From NCBI GenBank assembly GCA_018066245.1, contig JAGHRT010000004.1, positions 62,001 to 126,000 on the forward strand: a DNA stretch of 64,000 nt, written 5' to 3'. Source of the DNA: Candidatus Equimonas faecalis. Lineage in GTDB: Bacteria > Bacteroidota > Bacteroidia > Bacteroidales > Bacteroidaceae. Numbering within the stretch: position 1 is the first letter of the stretch; each line of letters opens with the position of its first letter. The position numbers and the translations under genes are program-made. Below are positions 41,037 through 51,754 of the stretch, piece after piece. Below the pieces are notes generated by a model that saw only the letters and a list, made by a program, of their open reading frames with translations, did not search any database and was not told where the DNA came from.

Positions 41037-42989
41037 ATGATTAAGATAACATTCCCTGACGGCAACGCCCGCGAATATGAGAGCGGCGTTACCGGCCTGC
41101 AAATTGCCGAGAGCATTTCTCCCGCTCTGGCACGAAGCGTGGTGGCCTGCGGCGTGAACGGCGAAACCACGGAACTGAACCGCCCCATCACAAGCGACGC
41201 CTCCATAGCCCTCTATAAGTTTGAGGACGAAAAGGGCAAGCACGCCTTCTGGCATACCAGCGCTCACCTTCTGGCCGAGGCCCTTCAGGCACTCTACCCC
41301 GGCATTCAGTTCGGATTCGGCCCTGCTGTGGAAAACGGCTTCTTCTATGACGTGATGCTGCCCGACGGCCAGCAGATAAAGGAGGGCGACTTCCCACAGA
41401 TTGAGGCCAAGATGATGGAGTTCGTAAAAGCCGACGAACCCGTGGTGCGCAAGGAAATCAGCAAGGCTGACGTACTGGCTGAGTTCCGTGCCGCAGGCCA
41501 GGGCTACAAGTGCGAGCACATTGAGCAAGACCTGGAGGACGGCACTATCACCACCTACACGCAGGGCGGCTTCACCGACCTCTGCAAGGGCCCGCACATT
41601 ATGAGTACGGGCACCATCAAGGCCGTGAAACTGATGAGCGTGGCCGGTGCCTTCTGGCGCGGCGATGCCACCAAGGACCAGATGCAGCGCATCTACGGCA
41701 TCAGCTTCCCCAAGAAGAAGATGCTGGACGAGTACCTCGTACTCCTGGAGGAAGCCAAGAAGCGCGACCACCGCAAGATTGGCAAGGAGATGGAGCTCTT
41801 CATGTTCTCCGAGCGCGTGGGCAAGGGCCTGCCCATCTGGCTGCCGAAGGGCACCGACATGCGCCTGCGCCTGCAGGACATGTTGCGCAAGATACAGAAG
41901 AAGTATGGCTATCAGGAGGTTATCACGCCCAACATCGGCGGCAAGAACCTCTACGTAACTTCCGGCCACTGGGATCACTATGGCAAGGACTCCTTCCAGC
42001 CCATCCAGACACCTGAGGAGGGCGAGGAATACCTGCTGAAACCCATGAACTGCCCCCACCACTGCGAGATTTACGCCAACAAGCCCCGCTCCTACCGTGA
42101 ACTGCCCTTCCGCTGCGCAGAGTTCGGCACCGTTTACCGCTACGAGCAGAGCGGCGAGCTCCACGGCCTGACGCGCGTGCGCTGCTTCACGCAGGACGAT
42201 GCCCACATATTCTGCCGCCCCGACCAGGTGAAGGACGAGTTCATCAAGGTGATGGACATCATCCAGCGCGTATTCAAAACCTTCAACTTCTCCGAGGACA
42301 ACGTGGAGGTGCAGATTTCCCTGCGCGACCCTGACAACAAGACCAAGTACATCGGTTCCGACGAGGTGTGGGCCACTGCCGAGCAAGCCATCATCGACGC
42401 CTGTGCCGAAAAGGGCATGAAAGCCCGTAAGGAAATAGGAGAAGCCGCTTTCTACGGCCCCAAGCTTGACTTTATGGTGAAGGACGCCATCGGCCGCCGC
42501 TGGCAGTTGGGCACAATACAGGTGGACTACAATCTGCCCGAACGCTTCCAGCTGGAATATACCGCCGAGGACAACAGCAAGAAGCGCCCCGTGATGATTC
42601 ACCGCGCCCCCTTCGGCTCCATGGAACGCTTCTGCGCCGTGCTCATCGAGCATACCGCCGGCAAATTCCCTCTCTGGCTCACACCTGACCAACTCGTCGT
42701 GCTCCCCATCTCCGAGAAGTACAACGACTATGCCGAAACAGTGCAACGTCAGCTGGAACAGTATGGTGTACGAGCCATCATCGACAACCGCAACGAGAAG
42801 ATAGGCCGCAAGATCCGCGACAACGAACTGAAACACATTCCCTATCTGGTCATTGTCGGCGAAAAGGAACAAACTGAAGGCACCGTGTCGGTACGCCAGC
42901 AGGGCGGCATAGACCTCGGCAGCATGGCAATCGCCGAAATCGGCGAGAAGATTCAGCAGGAAGTGGCCAAGATGATGGAGAACGTATAA
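41037..42989 (+). CDS. thrS: Threonyl-tRNA synthetase
   Basis: A 650-aa class II synthetase charging tRNA-Thr. Domain order: N-terminal TGS ([20 protein letters not shown] in part), editing domain with [16 protein letters not shown] and TDLCKGPH, catalytic core with FPKGTDM-type motif ([13 protein letters not shown]), [35 protein letters not shown] and GSMERF, then the anticodon-binding domain ([13 protein letters not shown]). Full normal length. It lies upstream of infC-rpmI-rplT, as in many bacteria, but infC has its own promoter. Confidence 0.98.
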   Translation: MIKITFPDGNAREYESGVTGLQIAESISPALARSVVACGVNGETTELNRPITSDASIALYKFEDEKGKHAFWHTSAHLLAEALQALYPGIQFGFGPAVENGFFYDVMLPDGQQIKEGDFPQIEAKMMEFVKADEPVVRKEISKADVLAEFRAAGQGYKCEHIEQDLEDGTITTYTQGGFTDLCKGPHIMSTGTIKAVKLMSVAGAFWRGDATKDQMQRIYGISFPKKKMLDEYLVLLEEAKKRDHRKIGKEMELFMFSERVGKGLPIWLPKGTDMRLRLQDMLRKIQKKYGYQEVITPNIGGKNLYVTSGHWDHYGKDSFQPIQTPEEGEEYLLKPMNCPHHCEIYANKPRSYRELPFRCAEFGTVYRYEQSGELHGLTRVRCFTQDDAHIFCRPDQVKDEFIKVMDIIQRVFKTFNFSEDNVEVQISLRDPDNKTKYIGSDEVWATAEQAIIDACAEKGMKARKEIGEAAFYGPKLDFMVKDAIGRRWQLGTIQVDYNLPERFQLEYTAEDNSKKRPVMIHRAPFGSMERFCAVLIEHTAGKFPLWLTPDQLVVLPISEKYNDYAETVQRQLEQYGVRAIIDNRNEKIGRKIRDNELKHIPYLVIVGEKEQTEGTVSVRQQGGIDLGSMAIAEIGEKIQQEVAKMMENV

Positions 42990-43132
42990 GGCATTGCCAA
43001 CGCCCCGTCTGACCGTCCGCACGAAAAGGGAAAAACAAGGCTTCTCCTCGCCCCTCGCCCGTCAATTCGCCACCTAAAGCTATCGGATTATGCACACAAC
43101 GACGGCGAAAGTAAAAAAAATCAGAGATTTCC

Positions 43133-43163
43133 TTTGCATATTTCCCGCTAATTCGTAACTTTG
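43133..43163 (+). promoter_or_regulatory. Promoter of infC-rpmI-rplT
   Basis: TTTG at 43133-43136, a 19-bp spacer and TAACTTTG at 43156-43163, an exact consensus match. The leader is about 35 nt. Confidence 0.8.
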
Positions 43164-43202
43164 CGCCCGGTTTCGGAAAACACCAACCCCTAACATAACT
43201 GA

Positions 43203-43874
43203 ATGAAGAACGACAAACTGAAGCAGCAGTACCGCATCAACCGACAAATCCGCGTGCCAGAGGTGCGCATCGTCGGGGACAACATCGAATCTGTTGTAAT
43301 GCCCACACGCGATGCCCTGCAACTTGCCGAACAGAAAGGACTTGACCTCGTAGAAATCTCAGCCAATGCCAATCCTCCCGTCTGCCGCCTGATAGAGTAT
43401 TCCAAGTTCCTCTATCAGCAGAAAAAGAAGCAGAAGGAAATGAAGGCCAAGCAAACCAAGATTGAGGTGAAAGAAATCCGTTTCGGTCCTCAAACCGATG
43501 ACCACGACTACGATTTCAAGCTGAAACACGCCAAAAGCTTCCTCTCCGAAGGCGACAAAGTCAAGGCCTACGTATTCTTCCGCGGTCGCTCCATTCTCTT
43601 CAAAGAACAGGGCGAGGTGTTGCTCCTGCGCTTTGCCAACGACCTTGAGGAATACGGCAGAGTGGAGCAGATGCCCCAACTGGAAGGCAAGCGCATGATA
43701 ATGTTCATCGCGCCCAAGAAGAACGCCCCCAAGGCCGTCCAACCCGCAGAGCCGCTTCCCGAAGACACCTTTGATGAAGAAGAAACCGCAGTAGAAGAAT
43801 CCCCCAAAAAGCAACCTCAACAGAAGGCCCAGAAAGAATACAAAGGCCCCTACAGCGAGGGAGACGACTTTTAA
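43203..43874 (+). CDS. infC: Translation initiation factor IF-3
   Basis: A 223-aa factor that binds the 30S subunit and checks initiator tRNA and start codon. The N-terminal domain ([19 protein letters not shown]), the linker helix rich in Lys, and the C-terminal domain ([33 protein letters not shown]) are complete. It has an extra Glu/Gln/Lys-rich tail beyond the usual 180 residues, frequent in Bacteroidetes. The start codon is ATG rather than the AUU of enterobacterial infC, so the AUU-based autoregulation is not expected here. Confidence 0.97.
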   Translation: MKNDKLKQQYRINRQIRVPEVRIVGDNIESVVMPTRDALQLAEQKGLDLVEISANANPPVCRLIEYSKFLYQQKKKQKEMKAKQTKIEVKEIRFGPQTDDHDYDFKLKHAKSFLSEGDKVKAYVFFRGRSILFKEQGEVLLLRFANDLEEYGRVEQMPQLEGKRMIMFIAPKKNAPKAVQPAEPLPEDTFDEEETAVEESPKKQPQQKAQKEYKGPYSEGDDF

Positions 43875-43954
43875 GAAATGAAAAGCTAACGCGTGCCGAT
43901 GCTAAGGTATGCTCGGCCGCACCTTATTAATAATTCAACAAACAAAAAGACAAA

Positions 43955-44152
43955 ATGCCTAAAGTAAAGACAAACTCCGGCGCAAAGAAGCGTTTCACGC
44001 TTACCGGAACCGGCAAGATTAAGCGTCATCACGCTTACCACAGCCACATTCTCACCAAGAAGACCAAGAAACAGAAGCGCAATCTTGACCACGTGGCCAT
44101 CGTTGACCGAGCCAACGTAAAGCAAGTGCGTGAACTTTTGAATCTCCGTTAA
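43955..44152 (+). CDS. rpmI: 50S ribosomal protein L35
   Basis: A 65-aa basic ribosomal protein: [34 protein letters not shown] and [10 protein letters not shown] are diagnostic. It is between infC and rplT in the conserved order, with an 80-bp leader that may carry L20-dependent control as in other bacteria; I did not identify a specific binding structure. Confidence 0.97.
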   Translation: MPKVKTNSGAKKRFTLTGTGKIKRHHAYHSHILTKKTKKQKRNLDHVAIVDRANVKQVRELLNLR

Positions 44153-44179
44153 TGTCTAACCGCTAAAAACTAAGAAGAA

Positions 44180-44524
44180 ATGCCTCGTTCAGTAAATCAT
44201 GTAGCATCTCGCGCTAAGCGCAAGAACATTCTGAAGTTGACTCGCGGTTACTATGGTGCCCGCAAGAATGTATGGACCGTTGCCAAAAACACCTGGGAGA
44301 AGGGCCTGACCTACGCCTTCCGCGACCGCCGCACCAAGAAGCGTAATTTCCGCGCCCTGTGGATACAGCGTATCAACGCCGCCGCACGCCTTGAAGGCCT
44401 CAGCTATAGCCAGCTCATGGGCGGTTTGCACAAAGCCGGCATTGAAATCAACCGCAAAGTGCTGGCCGATCTCGCCATCAACAATCCCGAAGCCTTTAAA
44501 GCTATTGTTGCTAAGGCAAAATAA
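44180..44524 (+). CDS. rplT: 50S ribosomal protein L20
   Basis: A 114-aa protein: [26 protein letters not shown] (two motifs joined), then [19 protein letters not shown] and [21 protein letters not shown]20 is needed for early 50S assembly and often represses its own operon. Normal length. It is followed after 25 bp by a textbook terminator. Confidence 0.98.
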   Translation: MPRSVNHVASRAKRKNILKLTRGYYGARKNVWTVAKNTWEKGLTYAFRDRRTKKRNFRALWIQRINAAARLEGLSYSQLMGGLHKAGIEINRKVLADLAINNPEAFKAIVAKAK

Positions 44525-44549
44525 CAGAAATCCAACAAAAAACCTACAT

Positions 44550-44595
44550 AAACCGCAGATTTGTCGCTACAAATCTGCGGTTTTATCTTTTTTTT
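44550..44595 (+). terminator. Intrinsic terminator after rplT
   Basis: AAACCGCAGATTTG 44550-44563 and CAAATCTGCGGTTT 44570-44583 form a perfect 14-bp stem with a 6-nt loop, followed by a T-rich tract to 44595. Confidence 0.93.
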
Positions 44596-44597
44596 CG

Positions 44598-44605
44598 TAA
44601 ATTTG
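44598..44605 (+). promoter_or_regulatory. -7 box of the glycogen synthase promoter
   Basis: TAAATTTG begins 2 bp after the rplT terminator T-tract and 20 bp before the ATG at 44625, so terminator and promoter are packed end to end. The -33 position falls inside the terminator stem. Confidence 0.65.
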
Positions 44606-44624
44606 CACAAAATTATTGAGCAAA

Positions 44625-46298
44625 ATGGCGAAAGAACACCTCCTTCCCAACTACATATTTGAAGCGAGCTGGGAAGTATGCAACAAGGTGGGCGGCATAT
44701 ACACTGTCCTGTCTTCACGCGCCAAGACCCTCGCAGACGAAGCCGGCGACCACCTGATATTCGTCGGCCCTGACATCTGGCACGAGGAGGAAAGTCCGTA
44801 TTTTACGGAAGAACCCAAACTCCTCAAGCAATGGAAGGCCGTGGCTGCGCAGAATGGCATACCCGTGAGAATAGGTCGCTGGAACATACTCGGCGCCCCC
44901 GTGGCCATACTGGTGGACTTTTACGGTTTCTACCAAGATAAGAACGCCATCTACGCCGAAGCGTGGAATCTATTCGGCGTGGACTCCCTCCATGCCTATG
45001 GCGACTACGACGAAGCCTCCATGTTCAGCTATGCCGCAGGCCAGTTTGTGCGCCTACTCATAGAGAGCAAGCAAGTAACGGGGCAAATCGTGTATCAGGC
45101 CCACGAATGGATGACAGGGCTGGGTATGCTGTTCCTCAAGCACGCTTGCCCCAACGTCCGCACCCTTTTCACGACCCATGCCACCAGCATAGGACGCAGC
45201 ATCTGCGGCAACGACAAGCAGCTCTACGCCTACTTCAACGGTTACAACGGCGACCAGATGGCTCGCGAACTCAACATGGAAGCCAAGCACAGCATTGAGA
45301 AGCAGAGCGCCCACAGGGCCGATTGCTTCACAACGGTGAGCCGCTTCACCGCAAGGGAGTGCCGTCAGCTCTTGGACAAGGAACCTGACGTGGTGCTTCC
45401 CAATGGTTTTGAGAGCAGTTTCGTGCCGAAGGGCGCAAAGTACACGGCCACACGGCAACGTGCCCGCAAGCGTATCTTGGAAGTAGCCAGTGCCCTATGC
45501 GGGCAGATTATAGGCGACAATGCCCTCATCATTTCCACCTCCGGGCGCAATGACTACCGCTGCAAGGGCTTTGACGTTTACATTGAGGCCATGGCACAGC
45601 TCAATGCCCGCCTGAAAGACCAGACACGGCAGCAGACCTTGTTTGCCAATGCCCTTCCGCAAATCGTAAGTCTTATTGAAGTGCCCTGCTGGCTCCTCGG
45701 GCCACGCGCCGACCTGCGCTGGCGCCTTGACCAAGTGGCCGAGGACTACGACAGCCTGCTCCCCAATCCACAAATCAGCCACGACCTCCACAATCTCGGC
45801 GAAGACCGCATCCTACAGACCATCCAGGGAGTAGGACTTCGCAACGCCGATGACGATCCCGTAAAAGTCATTCTCGTACCCTGCTATCTGGAAGGGCAGG
45901 ACGGCATTTTCAATCTTCCTTACTACGATATGCTATGTGCCAACGACATGGCCATCTACCCCTCCTACTACGAGCCGTGGGGCTACACACCGCTGGAATC
46001 CGCCGCATTCCACATTCCGACCATCACGACCGACCTCAGCGGCTTCGGCCAGTGGGTTAATGAGGAATTGGGACACGAAGGCACACTGGACGATGGCGTT
46101 TGCGTGCTCCATCGTGACGACAGCAATTATTTTGAAGTGGCCGCACACATCGCCGACTGCGTGGAGCAGTATCTCCACCTGCCCAAGACGCGCCGCGATG
46201 CCTTGAAGCGCAAAGCCTCTGCCCTTGCAGCAAAAGCAGAGTGGAAGCACTTCATTTCCCACTATAAAGAAGCTTATCAATTTGCATTAAATAAATAA
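44625..46298 (+). CDS. Glycogen/starch synthase, eukaryote-like (GT3-type)
   Basis: A 557-aa glycosyltransferase. EASWEVCNKVGGIYTVLSS near the N-terminus is typical of GT3 glycogen synthases (yeast and animal type and Bacteroides) rather than GlgA of GT5. Other blocks: HEWMTGLGMLFLKH, FTTHATSIGRSICGN, TVSRFTARECRQLL, and the C-terminal YPSYYEPWGYTPLESAAF acceptor/donor site. It adds glucose from a nucleotide sugar to glycogen. The ATG at 44625 is preferred over the TTG 9 bp upstream. It is followed after 12 bp by the phosphorylase gene, forming a glycogen operon. Confidence 0.92.
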   Translation: MAKEHLLPNYIFEASWEVCNKVGGIYTVLSSRAKTLADEAGDHLIFVGPDIWHEEESPYFTEEPKLLKQWKAVAAQNGIPVRIGRWNILGAPVAILVDFYGFYQDKNAIYAEAWNLFGVDSLHAYGDYDEASMFSYAAGQFVRLLIESKQVTGQIVYQAHEWMTGLGMLFLKHACPNVRTLFTTHATSIGRSICGNDKQLYAYFNGYNGDQMARELNMEAKHSIEKQSAHRADCFTTVSRFTARECRQLLDKEPDVVLPNGFESSFVPKGAKYTATRQRARKRILEVASALCGQIIGDNALIISTSGRNDYRCKGFDVYIEAMAQLNARLKDQTRQQTLFANALPQIVSLIEVPCWLLGPRADLRWRLDQVAEDYDSLLPNPQISHDLHNLGEDRILQTIQGVGLRNADDDPVKVILVPCYLEGQDGIFNLPYYDMLCANDMAIYPSYYEPWGYTPLESAAFHIPTITTDLSGFGQWVNEELGHEGTLDDGVCVLHRDDSNYFEVAAHIADCVEQYLHLPKTRRDALKRKASALAAKAEWKHFISHYKEAYQFALNK

Positions 46299-46310
46299 CT
46301 TTTTGAACTG

Positions 46311-48947
46311 ATGAACATACAGATTACAAAGTCCAATCAACCCCAGTGGAAGGCTGTGACTGTGAAGAGCCACATTCCCACAGCTTTGAAAAAGCTTGAC
46401 GAAATCGCCCACAACCTCTGGTGGGCGTGGAATTCCGAAGCTACCGAACTCTTTGAGAGTCTTGACAACGACCTCTGGCACAAAGTGGGTAAGAACCCCA
46501 TCGAGCTCCTTGCTGCCATGAGCTATAAGCGTTTGAAGGAGATGGAGAAAGACCCCACCCTTGTTACGCGCATGAATAAAGTATATGACGACTTCCGCGC
46601 CTACATGGACGTGCAACCCAACGCCGCACGCGCCTCTGTGGCCTACTTCTGCATGGAATACGGCATCAGCCATGTACTGAAAATCTACAGCGGCGGCCTC
46701 GGCATCCTCGCAGGCGATTACCTGAAAGAAGCCTCCGACAGCAACGTGGACATGTGCGCCGTAGGTTTCCTCTATCGCTATGGCTATTTCACCCAGAGCC
46801 TCTCTATGGACGGCCAGCAGATTGCCGAATACAAGGCCGAAAACTTCGACAACCTCCCCGTGGAGCGCGTACTCGACGAAAACGGCAAGCAAATCATTAT
46901 TGAGGTGCCCTTCCCCAGCTACACCGTCTATGCCTCGCTGTGGCGTGCCAATGTAGGGCGCATCAGCCTCTACCTCCTCGACACGGACAACGACAAGAAC
47001 TCCGAGTACGACCGCAACATCACCCACGCCCTCTACGGCGGCGAATGGGAAAACCGCATCAAGCAGGAGTATCTCCTCGGCATCGGCGGTATGATGGCCC
47101 TGAAGCGCCTCGGCATCAAGAAGGAAATCTACCATTGCAACGAAGGCCACGCAGCCCTCTGCAACGTGCAGCGCCTCGTGGATTATGTGGCAGAAGGCCT
47201 GAGCTTCAACGAAGCCCTCGAACTCGTGCGTGCCTCCTCGCTCTACACCGTCCACACACCCGTACCCGCCGGCCACGACTACTTTGACGAAGGTCTCTTC
47301 TCCAAATACATGAGCCAATACCCTGCCAAGTTGGGCATCACATGGGATGAGTTCATCGGATTAGGTCGCACCAACCCCAATGACAAGGGCGAGAAGTTCT
47401 GCATGAGCACCTTCCTGTGCCGCACCTGTCAGGAGGTGAACGGCGTAAGTTGGCTACACGGCAAAGTGAGCCAACGCATGTTTGAAGGCATCTGGCCAGG
47501 CTACATGCCCAAAGAAATGAGCCGCAACCACCGCATCATGAGCCATGACGAGTATTTGGAAAACTACAATATCAACCCCTACGAAAGTCATGTAGGCTAC
47601 GTTACCAATGGCGTACACTTCCCCACTTGGTGTGCGGGCGAGTGGAAGGCCGTCTATAACGCCTACTTCGGAGCCAACTGGATGAGCGACCAGAGTAATC
47701 CCGAGTTTTGGGACAACATCTACAAGGTGCCCGATGAAATTGTGTGGGAAACCCGCTGCAAGCTGAAACGCAAGCTCGTGGAATACATCCGCAACCGCTT
47801 CAAGGAAAACTGGCTGAAAAATCAAGGCGACCCCGGCCGTGTCGTCAGCCTGCTTGACACCATCAACCCCAATGCCCTCATCATCGGCTTTGCCCGCCGC
47901 TTCGCCACCTACAAGCGTGCCCACCTGCTCTTCACCGACGAGGAACGCCTGGCCAAGATTGTGAACGACCCCGATCATCCCGTACAATTCCTCTTTGCAG
48001 GAAAGGCCCACCCCGCCGACGGTGCAGGTCAGGGACTTATCAAGCGCATCTACGAAATCAGCCAACGCCCCGAGTTCATCGGCAAGATTATATTCCTCGA
48101 CAATTACGATATGGAACTGGCCCGTCGCCTTGTGAGCGGTGTGGACATTTGGATGAATACCCCCACCCGTCCGCTGGAGGCCTCCGGCACAAGCGGCGAA
48201 AAAGCTCTGATGAACGGCGTGGTGAACCTCAGCGTGCTGGACGGCTGGTGGTACGAAGGCTATCGCGAAGGTGCCGGCTGGGCTCTGACCGACAAACGCA
48301 CCTACCAGAACCAAGGTTATCAGGATCGTTTGGATGCCAGCACCATCTACACCATGTTGGAGCAGGAAATCATACCCCTCTACTTCAATCGTGAGCAGAA
48401 ACCCTTTAGCGAGCAATGGGTACGCACCGTCAAGAACAGCATAGCCATGATTGCTCCTCACTACACCATGAAGCGCCAGTTGGATGACTATTACGACCGC
48501 TTCTACAACCCCGAGGCTTCACGTTTCAAGCGATTGGCTTCCAACAACTACGCCGAGGCTCGCAGCATAGCCGCATGGAAGGAGCAAGTCGCTCTGCGCT
48601 GGGACGACATTCAAGTGGTCAAGACTGAGTACAGCGACGACATCGTGCAAGGCCATCTGGTCAGCGACAAGGAATTCACCGTGAAACACATCATCGACGA
48701 GAAGGGTCTTGACGATGCCATCGGCGTGGACTGCGTAATCCTGACCACCAATCCCGCCAACTCCGAGGACGTCATCTACAAGGTGCTGCCCATGGAAATG
48801 GTGAGCCACGACAACAATCTCCACACCTTCGAGCTTCATTCATCCATCGACCTCGCAGGCGCATTCAAAGTGGCCTATCGCATGTATCCCAAGCACGACG
48901 CAGCACCCCACCGCCAGGATATGAGCTACGTGAAGTGGTTCGTCTAA
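46311..48947 (+). CDS. glgP: Alpha-glucan (glycogen) phosphorylase
   Basis: An 878-aa GT35 enzyme releasing glucose-1-phosphate from glycogen. It is of the alpha-glucan-family type: [21 protein letters not shown] (in two parts), [49 protein letters not shown], and [16 protein letters not shown], where the Lys of GEKA is in the PLP-lysine position. An N-terminal DUF3417-like region ([13 protein letters not shown]) is present. Co-transcribed with glycogen synthase, pairing synthesis and breakdown. Confidence 0.93.
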   Translation: MNIQITKSNQPQWKAVTVKSHIPTALKKLDEIAHNLWWAWNSEATELFESLDNDLWHKVGKNPIELLAAMSYKRLKEMEKDPTLVTRMNKVYDDFRAYMDVQPNAARASVAYFCMEYGISHVLKIYSGGLGILAGDYLKEASDSNVDMCAVGFLYRYGYFTQSLSMDGQQIAEYKAENFDNLPVERVLDENGKQIIIEVPFPSYTVYASLWRANVGRISLYLLDTDNDKNSEYDRNITHALYGGEWENRIKQEYLLGIGGMMALKRLGIKKEIYHCNEGHAALCNVQRLVDYVAEGLSFNEALELVRASSLYTVHTPVPAGHDYFDEGLFSKYMSQYPAKLGITWDEFIGLGRTNPNDKGEKFCMSTFLCRTCQEVNGVSWLHGKVSQRMFEGIWPGYMPKEMSRNHRIMSHDEYLENYNINPYESHVGYVTNGVHFPTWCAGEWKAVYNAYFGANWMSDQSNPEFWDNIYKVPDEIVWETRCKLKRKLVEYIRNRFKENWLKNQGDPGRVVSLLDTINPNALIIGFARRFATYKRAHLLFTDEERLAKIVNDPDHPVQFLFAGKAHPADGAGQGLIKRIYEISQRPEFIGKIIFLDNYDMELARRLVSGVDIWMNTPTRPLEASGTSGEKALMNGVVNLSVLDGWWYEGYREGAGWALTDKRTYQNQGYQDRLDASTIYTMLEQEIIPLYFNREQKPFSEQWVRTVKNSIAMIAPHYTMKRQLDDYYDRFYNPEASRFKRLASNNYAEARSIAAWKEQVALRWDDIQVVKTEYSDDIVQGHLVSDKEFTVKHIIDEKGLDDAIGVDCVILTTNPANSEDVIYKVLPMEMVSHDNNLHTFELHSSIDLAGAFKVAYRMYPKHDAAPHRQDMSYVKWFV

Positions 48948-49121
48948 ATTCCGTCCGGCCACGGCTCTGACAGCCGCTGGTTGAACGTCCCATCTCTAAT
49001 ACAACCGACAAGTTCAACCTTGGTCTTGACTGGGCTCTTTATCGCAGCATTTTATGGTACCGTCCTCCACCAAGCTGTGCGCACCAGTCAAGCCAAGGCC
49101 TGAACTGCTTTCTCCCTCCCC

Positions 49122-49514
49122 ATGAACACAACCACACAGGGCTACCCTCAGAAAACCTACACTGGCCCCACCAAGCGCTGGGTGCAGACTATGGACTTGC
49201 GCAATGACTCTGCGCTCATCGCCGAATACCGCCGCCGCCACGCCGAAGGCCAAATCTGGCCGGAAATCCTGCAAGGCATCAAAAACTGCGGCCTGCTGGA
49301 GATGGAAATCTACATACTCGGCACGCGACTTGTCATGATTTGCGAAGCTCCTGCCGACCTCGATTGGAATGAGGCCATGCAGAAGATGGCCTCCGGCCCC
49401 CGCCAGGCAGAATGGGAGGCCTTCATGGCCGAGTTTCAGCAGTGCAGTGCCGACCAGCGCAGCGATGAGAAGTGGCAGCAGATGGAGCGCATGTTCCACC
49501 TCTACGAAAGCTGA
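49122..49514 (+). CDS. rhaM: L-rhamnose mutarotase
   Basis: A 130-aa protein of the RhaM/EutK-like dimeric alpha-beta barrel: RWVQTMDLRNDSALIAEYRRRH, WPEILQGIKNCGLLEMEIY and LGTRLVMICEAP match the family. It interconverts rhamnose anomers. The other rhamnose genes (rhaA, rhaB, rhaD) are not in this window. The N-terminus (MNTTTQGYPQKTYTGPTK) is slightly longer than in E. coli RhaM (104 aa). Confidence 0.9.
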   Translation: MNTTTQGYPQKTYTGPTKRWVQTMDLRNDSALIAEYRRRHAEGQIWPEILQGIKNCGLLEMEIYILGTRLVMICEAPADLDWNEAMQKMASGPRQAEWEAFMAEFQQCSADQRSDEKWQQMERMFHLYES

Positions 49515-50038
49515 CCGCCGCCCACGTCACCCCCCCTTTCCCCCATAGCCGTGCGGAAGTTTCCCCATACGGAAGAAACACTTGCCTTACAGGACAAAGA
49601 GCGACAGGCCTCAGAGCGACACGTGCAAAATATAAGGTGCAGCTTCACAATAAAAGGAGTAGAAGCACGTTATATAGGCAAACAGCAATGCTTCCATGCC
49701 TATGACAGACTTTACTCCCAGTGTCGTCTCGCCGCGTCAGGAGACAATAAACTTTCTGCGCAGTTTTGCACGATTGTACCGGCCTCAGCACAACAATCCT
49801 CAGACCACATTTCCCATTCCCCAAGGTTCTTGTTAAGCTTCACGCTCCCACAAAAGTTTCGTGCGGCACAATGGTCCTAAGCAAGGCGACGACATCACCT
49901 CACCGCCCTGCAATAGGATTTATCGCGGCTGCCTGACGTACTCTCACGGGCTTAACCGTCATGCGGACGGCAGGCCGCAAGAGAAGTGAAGCAGCACTCA
50001 CAAAGAGCAACCTCCCCAAAAAAGAAAATCCCCCCACC
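49515..50038. other. Non-coding gap between rhaM and rpe, nothing recognised
   Basis: Reading frames here are short and lack similarity or signals. There is a possible hairpin of GCCTGACG with CGGACGGCAGGC-type sequence near 49930-49975. No promoter box of TAnnTTTG type was clear. It may hold a small RNA or decayed gene, but I cannot support either. Confidence 0.4.
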
Positions 50039-50683
50039 ATGCTGGTTTCCCCCTCCCTGCTCAGCGCCGATTTCGGCAATCTGGAGCGCGACATCGCCCT
50101 GATGAACCGCTCCAGCTGCGACTGGCTCCATCTTGACGTGATGGACGGCGTGTTCGTACCCAACATCTCATTTGGCTTCCCCGTAATGCAGGCCATGGCC
50201 CGCCACGCCCAAAAGCCCCTCGACGTACACCTGATGATTGTGGAGCCCCAGAAATTTGTGGGCGAAGTAAAGGCACTCGGGGCCAAACTCATGAATGTCC
50301 ACTACGAAGCCTGCACCCATCTGCACCGCGTTGTCAGTCAGATACACGATGCAGGCATGGAAGCTGGCGTAACGCTCAACCCCGCCACACCCGTCAGCGT
50401 GCTCGACGACATCATCGGCGACATCGACCTCGTGCTCCTTATGAGCGTCAATCCCGGTTTCGGCGGACAGAAGTTCATCCCGCACACAGTGGAAAAGTGC
50501 CGCCGTCTGCGCCAGCTCATCCAGCAGACAGGCTCCCACGCCCTTATACAAATCGATGGCGGCGTGAACCGCCAGACTGCTCCCTTGTTGGCCGAAGCAG
50601 GAGCCGACTGCCTTGTGGCAGGCAGCGCCGTGTTCAAGGCCGCAAATCCGGAGGAAGAAATCCACTTCCTCAAAAACCTCTAA
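50039..50683 (+). CDS. rpe: Ribulose-phosphate 3-epimerase
   Basis: A 214-aa TIM-barrel enzyme of the pentose phosphate pathway. Motifs: VSPSLLSADFGNL, DWLHLDVMDGVFVPNISFG, DVHLMI, LMSVNPGFGGQKFI, IQIDGGVN and LVAGSAVFKA. The start at 50039 puts the first barrel strand at residue 2; the open frame upstream is not similar to anything. It is followed by the DHH gene after 15 bp. Confidence 0.97.
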   Translation: MLVSPSLLSADFGNLERDIALMNRSSCDWLHLDVMDGVFVPNISFGFPVMQAMARHAQKPLDVHLMIVEPQKFVGEVKALGAKLMNVHYEACTHLHRVVSQIHDAGMEAGVTLNPATPVSVLDDIIGDIDLVLLMSVNPGFGGQKFIPHTVEKCRRLRQLIQQTGSHALIQIDGGVNRQTAPLLAEAGADCLVAGSAVFKAANPEEEIHFLKNL

Positions 50684-50698
50684 CGACCTCCCTACCCT

Positions 50699-51733
50699 AT
50701 GCTCACTCCCCTTCTCAGCGACGAACAGCTCACCCGCCTCATGATGCTCCTCAAGGGAGCCAACCGCTGCGTGGTGTGCGGCCACACCTCCCCCGACGGC
50801 GATGCGTTGGGAGCCTGTCTGGCCTGGACCGACTACCTTCATAAGCTCGACAAGACAGTTACCCTTGTCATGCCAAACCACTGCCCCGACTATCTGAAGT
50901 GGCTGCCTGGCTACTTTCAGGTGGTGCACTATTCCGATAAGCCCACGGAGGTTGAAAAAGCCTTTGCGGAAGCCGACCTCGTGTGCTGCATCGACTTTGG
51001 AGAAGCATCCCGCGTGAACGCCATGCAGGCAGCTTTGGAAAACAGCCCTGCCAAGCGCCTCGTCATCGACCACCATACCACGCCCGACCCTGCCTTTGCC
51101 ACAGCGATGCTCATCAGCAAGCCCGAAGCATCGAGCTCTTCCGAACTGGTGTTCCGCCTGCTCCTTCAGTTGGGCTCATGGCGCAGCCTGACACGAGCCA
51201 CGGCGGCCTGCCTCTACTGCGGCATAATGACCGATACGGGCAATCTGGCGTGGAGCGCCGACGACCCCGAACTCTATCAGATTATCTCTATGTTGCTGCG
51301 CAAGCACATAAATAAGGCGCGTATCTACCGCAACGTCTATTATTCCTTCTCGGAGAACAGGCTGCGCTTCACGGGCTATCTGATGAACGAGAAGCTGAAG
51401 ACTTACCACAAGTGCAAGGCTGCTCTCTTCACCATTACCCGCGAGGAGATGGAACGCTTCCACTTCATTCGCGGCGATGCCGAGGGCGTGGTCAATATGC
51501 CCCTCCAGATTAGGGGAATGCGGCTCAGCATCTCACTGCGGGAAGACACCGAAAACGAGGTCGTACGCGTGAGCCTGCGCTCGGTGGACGACTTTCCGTG
51601 CGACCGCATGGCCGCCGAATTTTTCAACGGCGGCGGCCACCTCAACGCGGCAGGAGGCGAACTTCCGTTCCCGCTCGAAGAGGCTGTCCTTACGGCAGAA
51701 AAGGCTATTGATGCCTACAAGGACTTGTTGTAA
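50699..51733 (+). CDS. DHH-DHHA1 family phosphoesterase (NrnA-like)
   Basis: A 344-aa cytosolic protein. The DHH domain has GHTSPDGDALGA, CCIDFGE, and VIDHHTT; the DHHA1 domain ends with FNGGGHLNAAGGELP. Such NrnA-type proteins degrade nanoRNAs and linear dinucleotides (for example pApA) or dephosphorylate PAP. cysQ in this window may overlap in PAP turnover. It ends 21 bp from the convergent EFR1 gene. Confidence 0.92.
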   Translation: MLTPLLSDEQLTRLMMLLKGANRCVVCGHTSPDGDALGACLAWTDYLHKLDKTVTLVMPNHCPDYLKWLPGYFQVVHYSDKPTEVEKAFAEADLVCCIDFGEASRVNAMQAALENSPAKRLVIDHHTTPDPAFATAMLISKPEASSSSELVFRLLLQLGSWRSLTRATAACLYCGIMTDTGNLAWSADDPELYQIISMLLRKHINKARIYRNVYYSFSENRLRFTGYLMNEKLKTYHKCKAALFTITREEMERFHFIRGDAEGVVNMPLQIRGMRLSISLREDTENEVVRVSLRSVDDFPCDRMAAEFFNGGGHLNAAGGELPFPLEEAVLTAEKAIDAYKDLL

Positions 51734-51754
51734 AAGACTATTTTTCAGAACTAT

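Noticed and set aside
49551..49880. A 109-codon ORF between rhaM and rpe
   Set aside because: Composition unlike neighbouring genes, no start signal, no motif; probably chance.
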